From contig JABIPQ010000074.1 in assembly GCA_018698975.1 (NCBI GenBank), positions 1 through 35,941 on the forward strand: 35,941 bases of DNA, written 5' to 3'. Each line of letters begins with the position of its first letter. Position 1 is the first letter of the stretch. Positions 24,174-32,999 of this stretch are shown here, one piece after another. Under the pieces are notes generated by a model. That model worked only from the letters and a program-made list of their open reading frames with translations. It did no database searches and had not been told where the DNA came from. A program made the position numbers and the translations under genes. Origin of the DNA: Gammaproteobacteria bacterium (GTDB lineage Bacteria; Pseudomonadota; Gammaproteobacteria; Pseudomonadales; Pseudohongiellaceae).

Positions 24174-24464
24174 ATGAAATCTGACTGGTTTGTCTACATA
24201 CTGCGCACGAAAGCAGGCTTGCTATACACAGGGATATCAACCGATGTTAGCAGGCGCATAGCTGAGCATGAAGGTGATGTGAAAGGAGCGAAGAGCCTGC
24301 GAGGCAAAGGGCCGCTCAAAAAAGTCTGGTCCATGGCAGTTCAGGATCGTAGTGAAGCTTCGGTCATTGAAGCGCGCATCAAAAAGTTGCAGCGTAATGA
24401 CAAAGAAAAACTGATCAAGGGAAATGCAAAGATTTTGCACGATATTGTTAATCAGGGTCCTTAA
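24174..24464 (+). CDS. GIY-YIG nuclease-like protein (YhbQ type)
   Basis: This 96-residue protein has one GIY-YIG domain: VYILRTKAG (7-15) and LYTGIS (17-22) form the motif pair, followed by R27/R28, H32, KGAKSLRGKGP and E66 in IEARIKKL. This matches the small stand-alone YhbQ/UPF0213 proteins. The fold belongs to nuclease families, but the cellular role of this group is unclear. The frame is open from 24081. ATG 24174 is chosen because it gives the family's usual N-terminus directly before the first strand. It is divergent from serA and precedes proA by 72 bases. Confidence 0.88.
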   Translation: MKSDWFVYILRTKAGLLYTGISTDVSRRIAEHEGDVKGAKSLRGKGPLKKVWSMAVQDRSEASVIEARIKKLQRNDKEKLIKGNAKILHDIVNQGP

Positions 24465-24499
24465 GTTATGCACTGAATGCCTGAAATAGCGAAGTGAGG

Positions 24500-24505
24500 T
24501 ATAAT
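24500..24505 (+). promoter_or_regulatory. -10 element upstream of proA
   Basis: A perfect TATAAT lies 31 bases before the proA ATG, placing transcription start near 24512. No recognisable -35 sits 16-18 bases upstream, so the promoter may depend on an activator or may be incidental. Confidence 0.4.
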
Positions 24506-24536
24506 CAGTGTTTTGAATACTTGAGCCAGTTAAGCA

Positions 24537-25811
24537 ATGACAGAGGCAGAAAAAATCATCAAATTACAGATGCAGGAACTCGGGCAGAATGCCAGGGCTG
24601 CGTCTCGTATTATGGCTGCAGCTGATACCAGTGTTAAAAATGCTGCGCTACTTGCTGCTCTGGATGCAATAGATTCCACCCGGGATACTCTGGCCAGAGC
24701 CAATGCAAAAGATCTTAAAGCCGGGGAAGAAAAGGGCCTTGATTCAGCGATGCTGGATCGACTTGAGTTAACCCCGGCCAGAATAGAATCGATGCTGGAA
24801 GGCTTGCGACAGGTGGCCGCGCTCTCTGATCCCATTGGTGAAATCACTGACATGCGTTATATGCCCAGTGGCATACAGGTTGGCCGTATGCGCGTACCGC
24901 TTGGTGTTATTGGCATTATTTATGAGTCGAGACCGAATGTGACTGTTGAAGCCGCGAGTTTATGTCTGAAATCAGGCAATGCGACGATTCTGAGGGGAGG
25001 TTCCGAGGCTTTTCATTCAAACCAGGCAATTGCCGACTGTATTCGTCAGGGGCTTGAAGCTACAGGCTTACCTGCAACTGCAGTTCAGGTTGTCGGAACC
25101 ACGGACCGCTCTGCAGTAGGGGAGCTCATCACCATGCCTGAATATGTGGACGTTATTGTTCCGCGTGGTGGCAAGGGATTGATCGAGCGCATCAGCCGTG
25201 ATGCCAAAGTGGCAGTTATTAAACACCTGGATGGTATTTGTCATGTCTATATCGATGATGGTGCAGATATTACCAAGGCAGTAAATATTGCCCTGAATTC
25301 GAAAACAAACCGTTATGGTGTGTGCAATGCCATGGAAACTTTGCTGATTGCAGATTCCATGGCCGAAATTGTATTGCCACAACTTGAGCAGGTGTATAGT
25401 GATTTCAATGTTGAATTACGCGGCTGCGAAAAGACCTGCGCATTTATATCTGGTGCCATAAAAGCCACTGAAGAAGACTGGAATACTGAGTATCTTGGTC
25501 CTGTGCTTTCAATTCGAGTGGTTTCAGGAATCGATGAGGCCATTGAACATATCAATACCCACAGTTCACAACACACAGATACAATCGTTACTGAAGACTA
25601 CGGCCGTGGCAGGCGCTTTCTGCGGGAAGTAGATTCAAGCTCAGTGATGATTAATGCATCAACGCGTTTTGCCGACGGTTTTCAGTATGGCCTTGGTGCG
25701 GAAATCGGTATATCCACAGACAAGATTCATGCTCGCGGACCCGTGGGGCTGGAAGGGCTCACATCCGAGAAATATGTCGTGCTGGGTGACGGACACGTGT
25801 TAAACAAATAA
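24537..25811 (+). CDS. proA: gamma-glutamyl phosphate reductase
   Basis: This 424-residue NADPH-dependent enzyme reduces gamma-glutamyl phosphate to glutamate semialdehyde, the second step of proline synthesis. Visible motifs are [16 protein letters not shown] near 121-136, [24 protein letters not shown], the catalytic cysteine C263 in YGVCNAMET, and the C-terminal [18 protein letters not shown]. It is full length. Its stop codon is immediately followed by the GTG start of nadD. No proB is adjacent. A TATAAT lies 31 bases upstream. Confidence 0.97.
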   Translation: MTEAEKIIKLQMQELGQNARAASRIMAAADTSVKNAALLAALDAIDSTRDTLARANAKDLKAGEEKGLDSAMLDRLELTPARIESMLEGLRQVAALSDPIGEITDMRYMPSGIQVGRMRVPLGVIGIIYESRPNVTVEAASLCLKSGNATILRGGSEAFHSNQAIADCIRQGLEATGLPATAVQVVGTTDRSAVGELITMPEYVDVIVPRGGKGLIERISRDAKVAVIKHLDGICHVYIDDGADITKAVNIALNSKTNRYGVCNAMETLLIADSMAEIVLPQLEQVYSDFNVELRGCEKTCAFISGAIKATEEDWNTEYLGPVLSIRVVSGIDEAIEHINTHSSQHTDTIVTEDYGRGRRFLREVDSSSVMINASTRFADGFQYGLGAEIGISTDKIHARGPVGLEGLTSEKYVVLGDGHVLNK

Positions 25812-26480
25812 GTGACTGCCAATCCAGAACGAGGAAAAGAGCTTGGCCTGTTGGGTGGCATGTTTGACCCGGTTCACTTTGGGCACCTGAATATTGCCCT
25901 GTCTTCACTTGAAAAGCTTCAGCTAGATGAAGTTCGTTTGTTGCCTTGCGGCCAGCCCGTGCACAAGAATGCGCTTTTTACCTCCAGTAAACACAGACTG
26001 ACAATGTTGCAAATTGTGGCGAATGAGAATCCTTTTCTGTCCATTGATGAACGTGAGTGCAGATCGGCCGAGCCTTCCTACACACTGAAAAGTTTGCAAG
26101 CCATCAGACATGAAAACCCGGATGCCAGGTTGTATTACATTCTCGGGCAAGATGCTTTCAATACATTGGATACCTGGTATTGCTGGCAAAAAATATTTTC
26201 ATTAGTGCATCTTGTTGTTGCAGGAAGACCCGGTTACGAATTTAACTTTGCACCAACTTTGCAGAAAGAATTTGAAGAACGAAAAGTAGATTCATTAGAA
26301 ATGCTGAAGCAATTTAATGAAGGGAAAATATTTATTACCGATTTTGAACTGCTGGATATATCCTCTTCCTTGATTAGGGAAAAAATTCAGCATGAGAAAA
26401 GTTTGAGCGGATTGTTACCAGAATCCATTATTCACTATATAAATACACAAAAGCTTTATACCCGGGAGGTTGCATCTTGA
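25812..26480 (+). CDS. nadD: nicotinate-nucleotide adenylyltransferase
   Basis: This 222-residue enzyme adenylates nicotinate mononucleotide in NAD synthesis. It carries the nucleotidyltransferase signature GGMFDPVHFGH (15-25), with the HxGH motif at 22-25, YYILGQDAFNTLDTW and the C-terminal ISSSLIREKI. The GTG start directly follows the proA stop, and no in-frame ATG precedes the catalytic motif, so translation is probably coupled. The end overlaps rsfS by four bases. The proA-nadD-rsfS order is shared by many gammaproteobacteria. Confidence 0.96.
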   Translation: MTANPERGKELGLLGGMFDPVHFGHLNIALSSLEKLQLDEVRLLPCGQPVHKNALFTSSKHRLTMLQIVANENPFLSIDERECRSAEPSYTLKSLQAIRHENPDARLYYILGQDAFNTLDTWYCWQKIFSLVHLVVAGRPGYEFNFAPTLQKEFEERKVDSLEMLKQFNEGKIFITDFELLDISSSLIREKIQHEKSLSGLLPESIIHYINTQKLYTREVAS

Positions 26481-26818
26481 ATGCAGAAGAACTGAGAGAC
26501 TTTGTCATTACTACTCTTGACGATATGAAAGGAAGAGAAATTTCCTGCTTGTACGTATCGCAGATCACTACTGTTACCGACTATATGATTGTAGTGACAG
26601 GGACATCTAGCAGACATGTAAAATCGTTGGCTGATGATGTGGCAAAAAAAGTAAAAGATGCGGGTAATACTGTTATCGGAATGGAAGGCCAGAGACAGGG
26701 CGAATGGGTTCTAATTGATCTGGGTGATGTCATCGTTCATGTAATGATGGAGGAAGTCAGGAAGTTATATGACCTGGAATCTCTGTGGGGTATGAAACCT
26801 TCTGAGTCAGAAGAATAA
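26477..26818 (+). CDS. rsfS: ribosomal silencing factor
   Basis: This 113-residue protein of the RsfS/YbeB family binds ribosomal protein L14 and blocks joining of the subunits when nutrients are short. Conserved features are DMKGREISCLYVS, VTDYMIVVTGTSSRHVKSLAD, GMEGQRQGEWVLIDLGDVIVHVM and KLYDLESLW. It begins with TTG inside the nadD stop region, preceded by GGGAGG at a 7-base spacing. The nearby ATG at 26481 is in another frame. Overlap with nadD indicates coupling. Confidence 0.95.
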   Translation: MNAEELRDFVITTLDDMKGREISCLYVSQITTVTDYMIVVTGTSSRHVKSLADDVAKKVKDAGNTVIGMEGQRQGEWVLIDLGDVIVHVMMEEVRKLYDLESLWGMKPSESEE

Positions 26819-26854
26819 GCGCGTTTGTTGTTGCTATTGAATTTCACTGAATAA

Positions 26855-27328
26855 ATGAAAATAAATTTGATCGCTGTTGGTACAAAAATGCCTGTCTGGG
26901 TTGAAGAGGCTGTCAGTGAGTATAAAAAGCGGCTTCCCAGAAATTTTGAACTAATCGTTAGTGAAATACCCCTGGCGAAAAGGTCAAAAGCCAATCCGGA
27001 TATAGCAAGATTGTGTGAAACCGAAGGAAAAGCGTTGCTAAATGCCGTCACGCGTAAGCAGTATCTGGTGGCGCTTGATGTAAAAGGCGAGTCCTTTGAC
27101 ACGGAAGTAATAGCCGGGAAAGTCAACAAAGTGATGGAAAACGGACAGGATCTTGCCTTGTTGGTAGGTGGACCAGATGGGCTTTCTCGTGAATGCCTTG
27201 ATGCCGCAAATGAAATATGGTCACTCTCCGCTTTAACATTGCCACATACTATTGTTAGAATTGTCGTTGCAGAACAGATATACAGGGTTTGGAGTGTTCT
27301 TGCAGGGCATCCGTACCATCGCGAATAA
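26855..27328 (+). CDS. rlmH: 23S rRNA (pseudouridine1915-N3)-methyltransferase
   Basis: This 157-residue SPOUT methyltransferase modifies pseudouridine 1915 of 23S rRNA. Visible are the start MKINLIAVGTKMP, W15, ALDVKGESFDTE, the SAM-binding knot LLVGGPDGLS (about 108-117), LPHTIVRIVVAEQIYR and the conserved end HPYHRE. It is full length. It follows rsfS by 36 bases, as in most gammaproteobacteria. The ATG has no strong ribosome site. Hairpin-forming AT-rich sequence separates it from mrdA. Confidence 0.96.
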   Translation: MKINLIAVGTKMPVWVEEAVSEYKKRLPRNFELIVSEIPLAKRSKANPDIARLCETEGKALLNAVTRKQYLVALDVKGESFDTEVIAGKVNKVMENGQDLALLVGGPDGLSRECLDAANEIWSLSALTLPHTIVRIVVAEQIYRVWSVLAGHPYHRE

Positions 27329-27362
27329 AAAATTATCAGGCCTGATGTAGTAAATAATTTTT
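27328..27362 (+). terminator. possible terminator after rlmH
   Basis: AAAAATTAT (27328-27336) pairs with ATAATTTTT (27354-27362), and the loop contains the perfect palindrome ATCAGGCCTGAT (27335-27346), whose ends overlap the outer stem. The stem is AT-rich with a T-run on its 3' side, which makes a weak terminator at the end of rlmH. The two hairpins are alternatives, so a switch is conceivable. Confidence 0.35.
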
Positions 27363-27385
27363 GATTGCAGTTGATGGAAACCAAT

Positions 27386-27419
27386 CACTTTTTTTAATAT
27401 TGTTTTTTTATTAAAAGTG
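27386..27419 (+). promoter_or_regulatory. AT-rich hairpin in the mrdA leader
   Basis: CACTTTT at 27386-27392 pairs with AAAAGTG at 27413-27419. AATA/TATT can extend the stem past a T-rich bulge. It sits 34 bases before the mrdA ATG. The role is unknown; it could shape mrdA expression or simply be AT-rich spacer. Confidence 0.3.
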
Positions 27420-27453
27420 TGAAGAAATATTTTGACTATTAGTGATATCAGCA

Positions 27454-29502
27454 ATGACTGAAAAGATCACGTTACAAGATCACCCACTCGAACGACAAAT
27501 AGTCTTGTCGCGCATAATCATCGGTGGTGTTTTTGTATTTCTTCTCTTGCTCGCTTTATTTGCTCGTCTTTTTTATCTTCAAGTAAATCAACACGACTAT
27601 TATTCCACCAAATCCGACAGTTATCGTATTCATGTTCAGTCTGTCGTACCTACACGTGGATTGATTTATGACCGCAACGGCATTTTGCTTGCTGAAAATA
27701 TTCCCAGTTTTACGCTTTCAATGGTTAGAGAACACTCCGGAGATATTGATGGCATGGTTGAAATAGTCAGTTCACTGATAACTCTTTCTGATGAAGATAT
27801 TGAAAAATTTCGCAGTCGATTAAAAAATCGCAGTGTCCCGTTCTCCTCAGTGCCCGTTCGCTATAACCTCAGTGAAGAAGAAATAGCAAAAATTTCCGTA
27901 AACCAGTTTCGTTTGCCAGGAGTCAGCGTAGAAGCGGAACTTGTCAGACATTATCCAGAGCTTGAAAATTTTGCACACTCAGTTGGCTACCTGGGCAGTA
28001 TTACTACAGATGAATTAAGAAAAGTTGATCCAGTAAATTACAGTGGTACTCATCAGATCGGAAAATCAGGTGTAGAAAAATTTTACGAGGACATTCTGCA
28101 TGGGCAGGTGGGATATCAGACTGTCGAGAAAAATGCTCGCGGACAAATAATGAATGTGCTGGACAGGACTGATCCGATACCAGGGCAAGACATCGTTTTG
28201 CATCTGGACAGCAATTTGCAAAAAGCTGCTGTGGATGCTCTTGGAGATTTTCGTGGCTCTGTTGTAGCCATAGATCCGGAAAGCGGCGGCATCATGGCAA
28301 TGGTGAGCAAGCCAGCATTCAACCCCAATTTATTTGTTCAGGGGATTAGCCAAAAAGATTATGCCTTGTTAAATGATCCGGTATTAACGCCACTTTATAA
28401 TCGCGCTTTGGCGAAATACTCGCCGGGCTCAACGGTGAAGCCTTTTATCAGTCTAGGAGCGCTCAATGGGGGATTTCGTACTCCGGAAGACACTGTCCAT
28501 GATCCTGGCTGGTATCAACTTGGCAATCATAAGCATTACGACTGGACCTGGTGGTCAAATGAAACTGGCCATGGCACTGTGGACATGCAACGGGCTATTT
28601 ATCAATCGTGCAATGTGTATTTTTGGGATCTGGCCATGGATATGGGCATAGACGAGATGCATGATTTTCTGTTTCGTTTTGGTTTCGGGCGAAATGTCAG
28701 TCTGGACCTGCCTCAGGCAAGCACCGGTACCTTACCTTCCCGGGAATGGAAGATGAATACCATGGGGGAATCATGGTATCCCGGTGAAACAATTAATTCC
28801 TATGTGGGGCAGGGTTATACAGAAGCCACTCCTCTGCAGCTGGCAACGGCAACAATGCTGATGTCCAATAAGGGAAAATGGTATCGGCCTGCGGTCCTGA
28901 AAAAAATTGGCACTGATTCAAACTACTCTCAGGCATCAAGTTTCCTTCCTGATATTGAAATCAACAATCCAGATCACTGGGATTTTATCGCCGAATCTAT
29001 GGAGATGGTTGTTAGCCGTGGCTATGGTGGGGAATATAGAACCTATGGTTCGGCCTATCCCTATATTGCTGCTGTAGAACCCATGAAATACCGTATGGCA
29101 GGAAAATCAGGAACAGCTCAGGTGATTGCCATACCTGATGATTATGATCGTGCAGATGAGGTTGCGGAAAAATATCGTGAGCATGCCTGGTTTATTTCTT
29201 TTGCTCCTGTAGATAACCCCAAAATTGCACTGGCTGTTTTTATTGAACATGGCGCGGCTGGCAGTTCTGTAGCCGGCCCTGTTGCCCGGAGAATTCTCGA
29301 TGCCTATCTTCTTGATGATGAAGGTGAATTAAAGTCTGAATATCGTTTTCCACAGATATCGGAAGAGGGCGAAGAGGTCGATGAGGCAATACCAGCTGAA
29401 GGCTTTTTATCAGCTGAAGGCTCTATGGTTGGAGCAGCGTCCGGTGAAAATATCAATGCGTTGTCTGAGAATGACAGGCAGCTTGCCACTTTTAATGAAT
29501 AG
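27454..29502 (+). CDS. mrdA: penicillin-binding protein 2
   Basis: This 682-residue class B PBP is the transpeptidase of the elongasome and partner of RodA in the inner membrane. One N-terminal transmembrane segment (about 22-42) precedes the pedestal domain (VPTRGLIYDRNGILLAEN). The transpeptidase domain has SPGSTVKP with nucleophile S326, SCN at 385-387 and KSGTAQ with K551. The start is ATG 27454; a GTG at 27442 is also possible, but neither has a clear ribosome site. The C-terminus has an acidic low-complexity tail of about 50 residues beyond the E. coli end. rodA follows after 23 bases. Confidence 0.96.
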   Translation: MTEKITLQDHPLERQIVLSRIIIGGVFVFLLLLALFARLFYLQVNQHDYYSTKSDSYRIHVQSVVPTRGLIYDRNGILLAENIPSFTLSMVREHSGDIDGMVEIVSSLITLSDEDIEKFRSRLKNRSVPFSSVPVRYNLSEEEIAKISVNQFRLPGVSVEAELVRHYPELENFAHSVGYLGSITTDELRKVDPVNYSGTHQIGKSGVEKFYEDILHGQVGYQTVEKNARGQIMNVLDRTDPIPGQDIVLHLDSNLQKAAVDALGDFRGSVVAIDPESGGIMAMVSKPAFNPNLFVQGISQKDYALLNDPVLTPLYNRALAKYSPGSTVKPFISLGALNGGFRTPEDTVHDPGWYQLGNHKHYDWTWWSNETGHGTVDMQRAIYQSCNVYFWDLAMDMGIDEMHDFLFRFGFGRNVSLDLPQASTGTLPSREWKMNTMGESWYPGETINSYVGQGYTEATPLQLATATMLMSNKGKWYRPAVLKKIGTDSNYSQASSFLPDIEINNPDHWDFIAESMEMVVSRGYGGEYRTYGSAYPYIAAVEPMKYRMAGKSGTAQVIAIPDDYDRADEVAEKYREHAWFISFAPVDNPKIALAVFIEHGAAGSSVAGPVARRILDAYLLDDEGELKSEYRFPQISEEGEEVDEAIPAEGFLSAEGSMVGAASGENINALSENDRQLATFNE

Positions 29503-29525
29503 TCTGAAATTGTAATGGTGAAAGC

Positions 29526-30674
29526 TTGAGTAGTCAGGACTTTATCAGGCATATGGGGTATATCGGCAAGGATCTTGGCCGTCGCAAAAGCGTGTGGGAA
29601 TACCTGCACATAGATTTTCCCCTTCTGGTTGCATTGTTCATTTTGCTGGGTTTTGGCCTGATGGTGCTTTACAGCGCTACTGACGGCAATATCTCAATGA
29701 TGAGACGTCAAGTTGCGTTCATTATCCTCTCGATTTTCGCTATGTTGTTTATGGCACAGGTTGATATCAGAATTCTCAGACGCTGGTCGCCCTGGATGTA
29801 CCTCGGCAGCATGGCCTTGCTGGGGCTGGTGATTTTTTACGGCAGTGTAGGTGGAGGTGCGAAACGCTGGCTTGATTTTCCACTCATTCCCCGTTTTCAA
29901 CCCTCGGAAATTATGAAAATAGTTTTGCCGCTGTGCGTGGCAGGCTATTTCTCAAAACGCGCCATTCCACCGCGTTTTAAACATATCTTCTGGGCGCTGG
30001 TGTTAATCATGCTGCCCACTGCATTAATTGCAATTCAGCCTGATCTGGGTACGGCATTGCTGATAGCAGTTTCAGGGATGTTCGTTATCTTGCTTGCAGG
30101 TATCAACTGGAAACTGGTGTTCTCATTCCTTGGTGTAGCAATATTGTCCAGTCCGGCGCTCTGGATTTTTTACATGTCTGATTATCAGAAGCAACGTGTA
30201 AAGACTCTGTTTGATCCACAAAGTGATCCGCTGGGAACGGGCTGGAATATTATTCAGTCCCAGACCGCGATTGGCTCTGGTGGTGTATACGGCAAGGGCT
30301 GGCTCAATGGTGTTCAGTCACGTCTGGATTTTCTGCCGGAAGGACAAACTGATTTTATTGTCGCTGTTCTGGCAGAGGAGTTTGGCTTGCTGGGTATGCT
30401 GTTTATTATGGTTCTTTATTTGGTGATAATCGGTCGGGGCCTTTTTATTGCTGCGATGGCGCAGGATACGTTTAGCAGATTATTGGCAGGCAGTATTATT
30501 CTTACCTTTTTTGTTTATGTTTTCGTCAATATTGGCATGGTGAGTGGGATTTTGCCGGTGGTGGGCGTGCCATTGCCGATGGTTAGCCTGGGTGGCACGT
30601 CGATACTTACTCTGATGATCAGTTTTGGTATTCTAATGTCGATTCATACACATAATAAAACCCTGATGCCTTGA
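29526..30674 (+). CDS. rodA: peptidoglycan glycosyltransferase RodA
   Basis: This 382-residue SEDS-family polytopic membrane protein polymerises lipid II during elongation together with PBP2. About ten hydrophobic segments are visible. Family motifs include GFGLMVLYSAT, the WLDFPLIPRFQPSEIMK loop, QPDLGTALLI, QSQTAIGSGGVYGKGW, FLPEGQTDFIVAVLAEEFG and the final GGTSILTLMISFG. The TTG start at 29526 has GGTGAAAG close upstream; ATG 29553 would remove nine residues and is an alternative. The gene order mrdA-rodA is standard. Confidence 0.96.
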   Translation: MSSQDFIRHMGYIGKDLGRRKSVWEYLHIDFPLLVALFILLGFGLMVLYSATDGNISMMRRQVAFIILSIFAMLFMAQVDIRILRRWSPWMYLGSMALLGLVIFYGSVGGGAKRWLDFPLIPRFQPSEIMKIVLPLCVAGYFSKRAIPPRFKHIFWALVLIMLPTALIAIQPDLGTALLIAVSGMFVILLAGINWKLVFSFLGVAILSSPALWIFYMSDYQKQRVKTLFDPQSDPLGTGWNIIQSQTAIGSGGVYGKGWLNGVQSRLDFLPEGQTDFIVAVLAEEFGLLGMLFIMVLYLVIIGRGLFIAAMAQDTFSRLLAGSIILTFFVYVFVNIGMVSGILPVVGVPLPMVSLGGTSILTLMISFGILMSIHTHNKTLMP

Positions 30675-30742
30675 ATCAGGTATAATTGGCGCTGTTTGCA
30701 AAACTGATGAGTTAAACCAGCATTATCTATTTATCAAAACGT

Positions 30743-30764
30743 TTGTCTAACAATTGTCTAACAA
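30743..30764 (+). repeat. perfect 11-bp tandem duplication upstream of rlpA
   Basis: TTGTCTAACAA occurs twice in direct succession, ending 15 bases before the rlpA start. Immediately after it, AAAGGG precedes a 3-codon frame ATG-AAC-AAG-TGA (30772-30783) whose stop overlaps the rlpA GTG. Confidence 0.75.
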
Positions 30765-30779
30765 AGGGTAAATGAACAA

Positions 30780-31694
30780 GTGACGATTTGGTCTAAAGTG
30801 ACCAGGTTCTTGGTAATCTCTCTGGCTGTCACTCTGGCAGCTTGTGTAAGCCCCACTTCCCCGCAAAAAACAGGTTCTGGCCGTTATGAAATGGCCAACG
30901 ACAGTCCTCTGCTCGAACCAATTGATCTCTCCATAGTCCAGCCAGTAATTCCAGAGCCAGTGAACCGAACGCTAGCCGGCAATAAAAGTCCCTATACAGT
31001 GAATGGGGAAACCTATTATGTGATGGATTCAGAGGCGGGATATGAGGAAACGGGTACTGCCTCTTGGTATGGGCGTAAATTTCACGGGCATTTAACCTCC
31101 AATGGTGAAATCTATGACATGTTCACCCTGACAGCAGCGCATAAATCTCTGCCAATTCCGAGTTTTCTGGAAGTCACCAATCTGGATAATGGTAAAAGTG
31201 TAGTTGTGAGGGTAAATGACCGGGGACCTTTCCATGACGAGAGGATTGTTGACCTGTCCTATGCGGCAGCGGCAACGCTGGATTATGCCGCCAATGGCAC
31301 TGCGCGGGTTCGCGTGAAATCCTTGTTACCAGAATCTTTTGAACCAGTGAGTCAGCCTGGGTCAGGCCAAAACAGGGTGTTAACGGACAACAGTGTCAGC
31401 TCTGAAGTGCAAGAAGAAGTCTTGTTGGAAAGAAACCTGATAGAACAAGATGCGGGAGAGGATTTTCTTCAGGTTGGTGCTTTCAGCAATATAGAAAGTG
31501 CCAGGCAAATACTGGCAAAAGTCAGAGAATATACTTTAATACCTGTGTTTATCCGCAGCGATGCAGATGAATCTACAGGAACGTTTTTGCACAGAGTGCG
31601 TCTTGGACCGGTAAATGAGACAATAGATCTGCAGGCTTTGATAAGGATTTTTGTGGAGGCTGGCCTTGGTTCCCCGTTCAGGGTAAGGCAATAA
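30780..31694 (+). CDS. rlpA: septal ring lytic transglycosylase RlpA family lipoprotein
   Basis: This 304-residue protein has a lipobox TLAAC (C22), so it is an outer-membrane lipoprotein. The double-psi beta-barrel domain (about 88-175) has ETGTASWYGRKFHGHLTSNGE with catalytic-type D113 and H121 (YDMFTLTAAH) and VRVNDRGPF. A SPOR domain (about 232-304, DFLQVGAFSNIESARQIL) binds denuded glycan strands at the septum. RlpA cuts such strands in Pseudomonas. Start is GTG at 30780, since no in-frame ATG precedes the lipobox. It follows rodA by 105 bases; the mltB gene found here in pseudomonads is absent. Confidence 0.94.
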   Translation: MTIWSKVTRFLVISLAVTLAACVSPTSPQKTGSGRYEMANDSPLLEPIDLSIVQPVIPEPVNRTLAGNKSPYTVNGETYYVMDSEAGYEETGTASWYGRKFHGHLTSNGEIYDMFTLTAAHKSLPIPSFLEVTNLDNGKSVVVRVNDRGPFHDERIVDLSYAAAATLDYAANGTARVRVKSLLPESFEPVSQPGSGQNRVLTDNSVSSEVQEEVLLERNLIEQDAGEDFLQVGAFSNIESARQILAKVREYTLIPVFIRSDADESTGTFLHRVRLGPVNETIDLQALIRIFVEAGLGSPFRVRQ

Positions 31695-31741
31695 AACAAG
31701 TTAACTGAAATTTTGATTACAATTTTTTCATGAGGGTTAAA

Positions 31742-32953
31742 ATGCTGAGTTTGCGAACGATTTTCACTGCACTGACTGCTTTTTCATTCAGGACTCCTGG
31801 GTCTAATACGTTCAGGGCTGGCATCCTGTTGGCGGCAGCTATCTCCTCTGGCCCGCTTTATGCGCAGCAATCCATTATTCCACGTCCGCCTCAGGTGGCA
31901 GCAACCAGCTATATTCTTCTGGATGCCAAAACTGGTGAGATATTGGTTGAAGAAAATGCAGATATCCCGCTTCCGCCGGCCAGTCTTACCAAAATCATGA
32001 CCTCCTATGTCGCTGCTAATGAAATTGAACAGGGCAATGTCACTATGGATGATCAGGTTCATGTCAGTGTCAAAGCATGGCAGATGGAAGGATCAAAGAT
32101 GTTCATCCAGGAAGGCACTCAGGTAAGGCTGGAAGATTTGCTACGTGGCATGATCATTCAGTCTGGCAATGATGCGAGTGTGGCTATTGCAGAACATATT
32201 GCAGGCAGTGAAGAAGCCTTTGCTGACATGATGAACCAGCATGCAGAGCTACTCGGTCTGAACAATAGTTATTTCCTGAACGCCTCTGGTCTGCCCATGC
32301 CACAACATACAATGTCGGCACGTGATTTAGCCCTCTTGTCCAGGGCGCTGGTTGAACGATTCCCAAATCATTATGCGATGTATTCTGAAAAAGAATTCAC
32401 ATTTAACGAAATACGCCAACCCAATAGAAACAGTTTGTTGTTTAGAGACAGAAATGTAGACGGCATTAAAACTGGCCATACTGATGAAGCAGGGTATTGC
32501 CTAGTGGCTTCCGCTACTCGCGATGACATGCGATTAATCGCAGTGGTGATGGGGACCGACAGCACTGATGCGCGGGCAATCGAATCACAAAAATTACTGA
32601 CTTATGGCTTTCGCTTTTACCAAACGCTGCAATTATTTGGCAATAATGAAGTGCTCTCCACTGAACGGGTCTGGTCAGGTAATATCAATGCTGTGGATAT
32701 CGGTATTACAGAAGAAGTATTTGCCACTATCCCCCGTGGTCAGGAAGATAATCTTGAAACTGAGCTGATCATAGATGAAACCCTGAAAGCACCTATTACA
32801 GTGGGCCAGGTTCTGGGCAATGTCTCCATAAAACTGGGCGAGCAGGTATTTTATGATGGCCCCGTAGTTGCCATGGAAGCTGTGGAAAGGGGTAGCTTTA
32901 TTAAACGTATAATGGATTTCCTGCATTTGTTTTTCCTGAGTCTGTTTGGCTGA
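31742..32953 (+). CDS. dacA: D-alanyl-D-alanine carboxypeptidase (PBP5/6 type)
   Basis: This 403-residue low-molecular-mass PBP trims the terminal D-Ala from murein pentapeptides. It has a signal peptide (to about residue 41, PLYA before QQS). The S11 motifs are SLTK with S81/K84, SGN at 141-143 and KTG at 243-245. A PBP5-type C-terminal beta domain follows, and an amphipathic terminal helix (FIKRIMDFLHLFFLSLFG) anchors it to the inner membrane. Start is the ATG at 31742 with AGGG five bases upstream; ATG 31730 is in frame but has no ribosome site. It is the usual neighbour of rlpA and ybeD. Confidence 0.95.
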   Translation: MLSLRTIFTALTAFSFRTPGSNTFRAGILLAAAISSGPLYAQQSIIPRPPQVAATSYILLDAKTGEILVEENADIPLPPASLTKIMTSYVAANEIEQGNVTMDDQVHVSVKAWQMEGSKMFIQEGTQVRLEDLLRGMIIQSGNDASVAIAEHIAGSEEAFADMMNQHAELLGLNNSYFLNASGLPMPQHTMSARDLALLSRALVERFPNHYAMYSEKEFTFNEIRQPNRNSLLFRDRNVDGIKTGHTDEAGYCLVASATRDDMRLIAVVMGTDSTDARAIESQKLLTYGFRFYQTLQLFGNNEVLSTERVWSGNINAVDIGITEEVFATIPRGQEDNLETELIIDETLKAPITVGQVLGNVSIKLGEQVFYDGPVVAMEAVERGSFIKRIMDFLHLFFLSLFG

Positions 32954-32999
32954 TAACAGGAACAGGCCCTGCTTATGTAAATAGGCAAAGTAGAAGTTT

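Noticed and set aside
24174-24464. GIY-YIG gene as a homing endonuclease or mobile element
   Set aside because: It is a short single-domain YhbQ-type protein with no DNA-binding extension or element boundaries.
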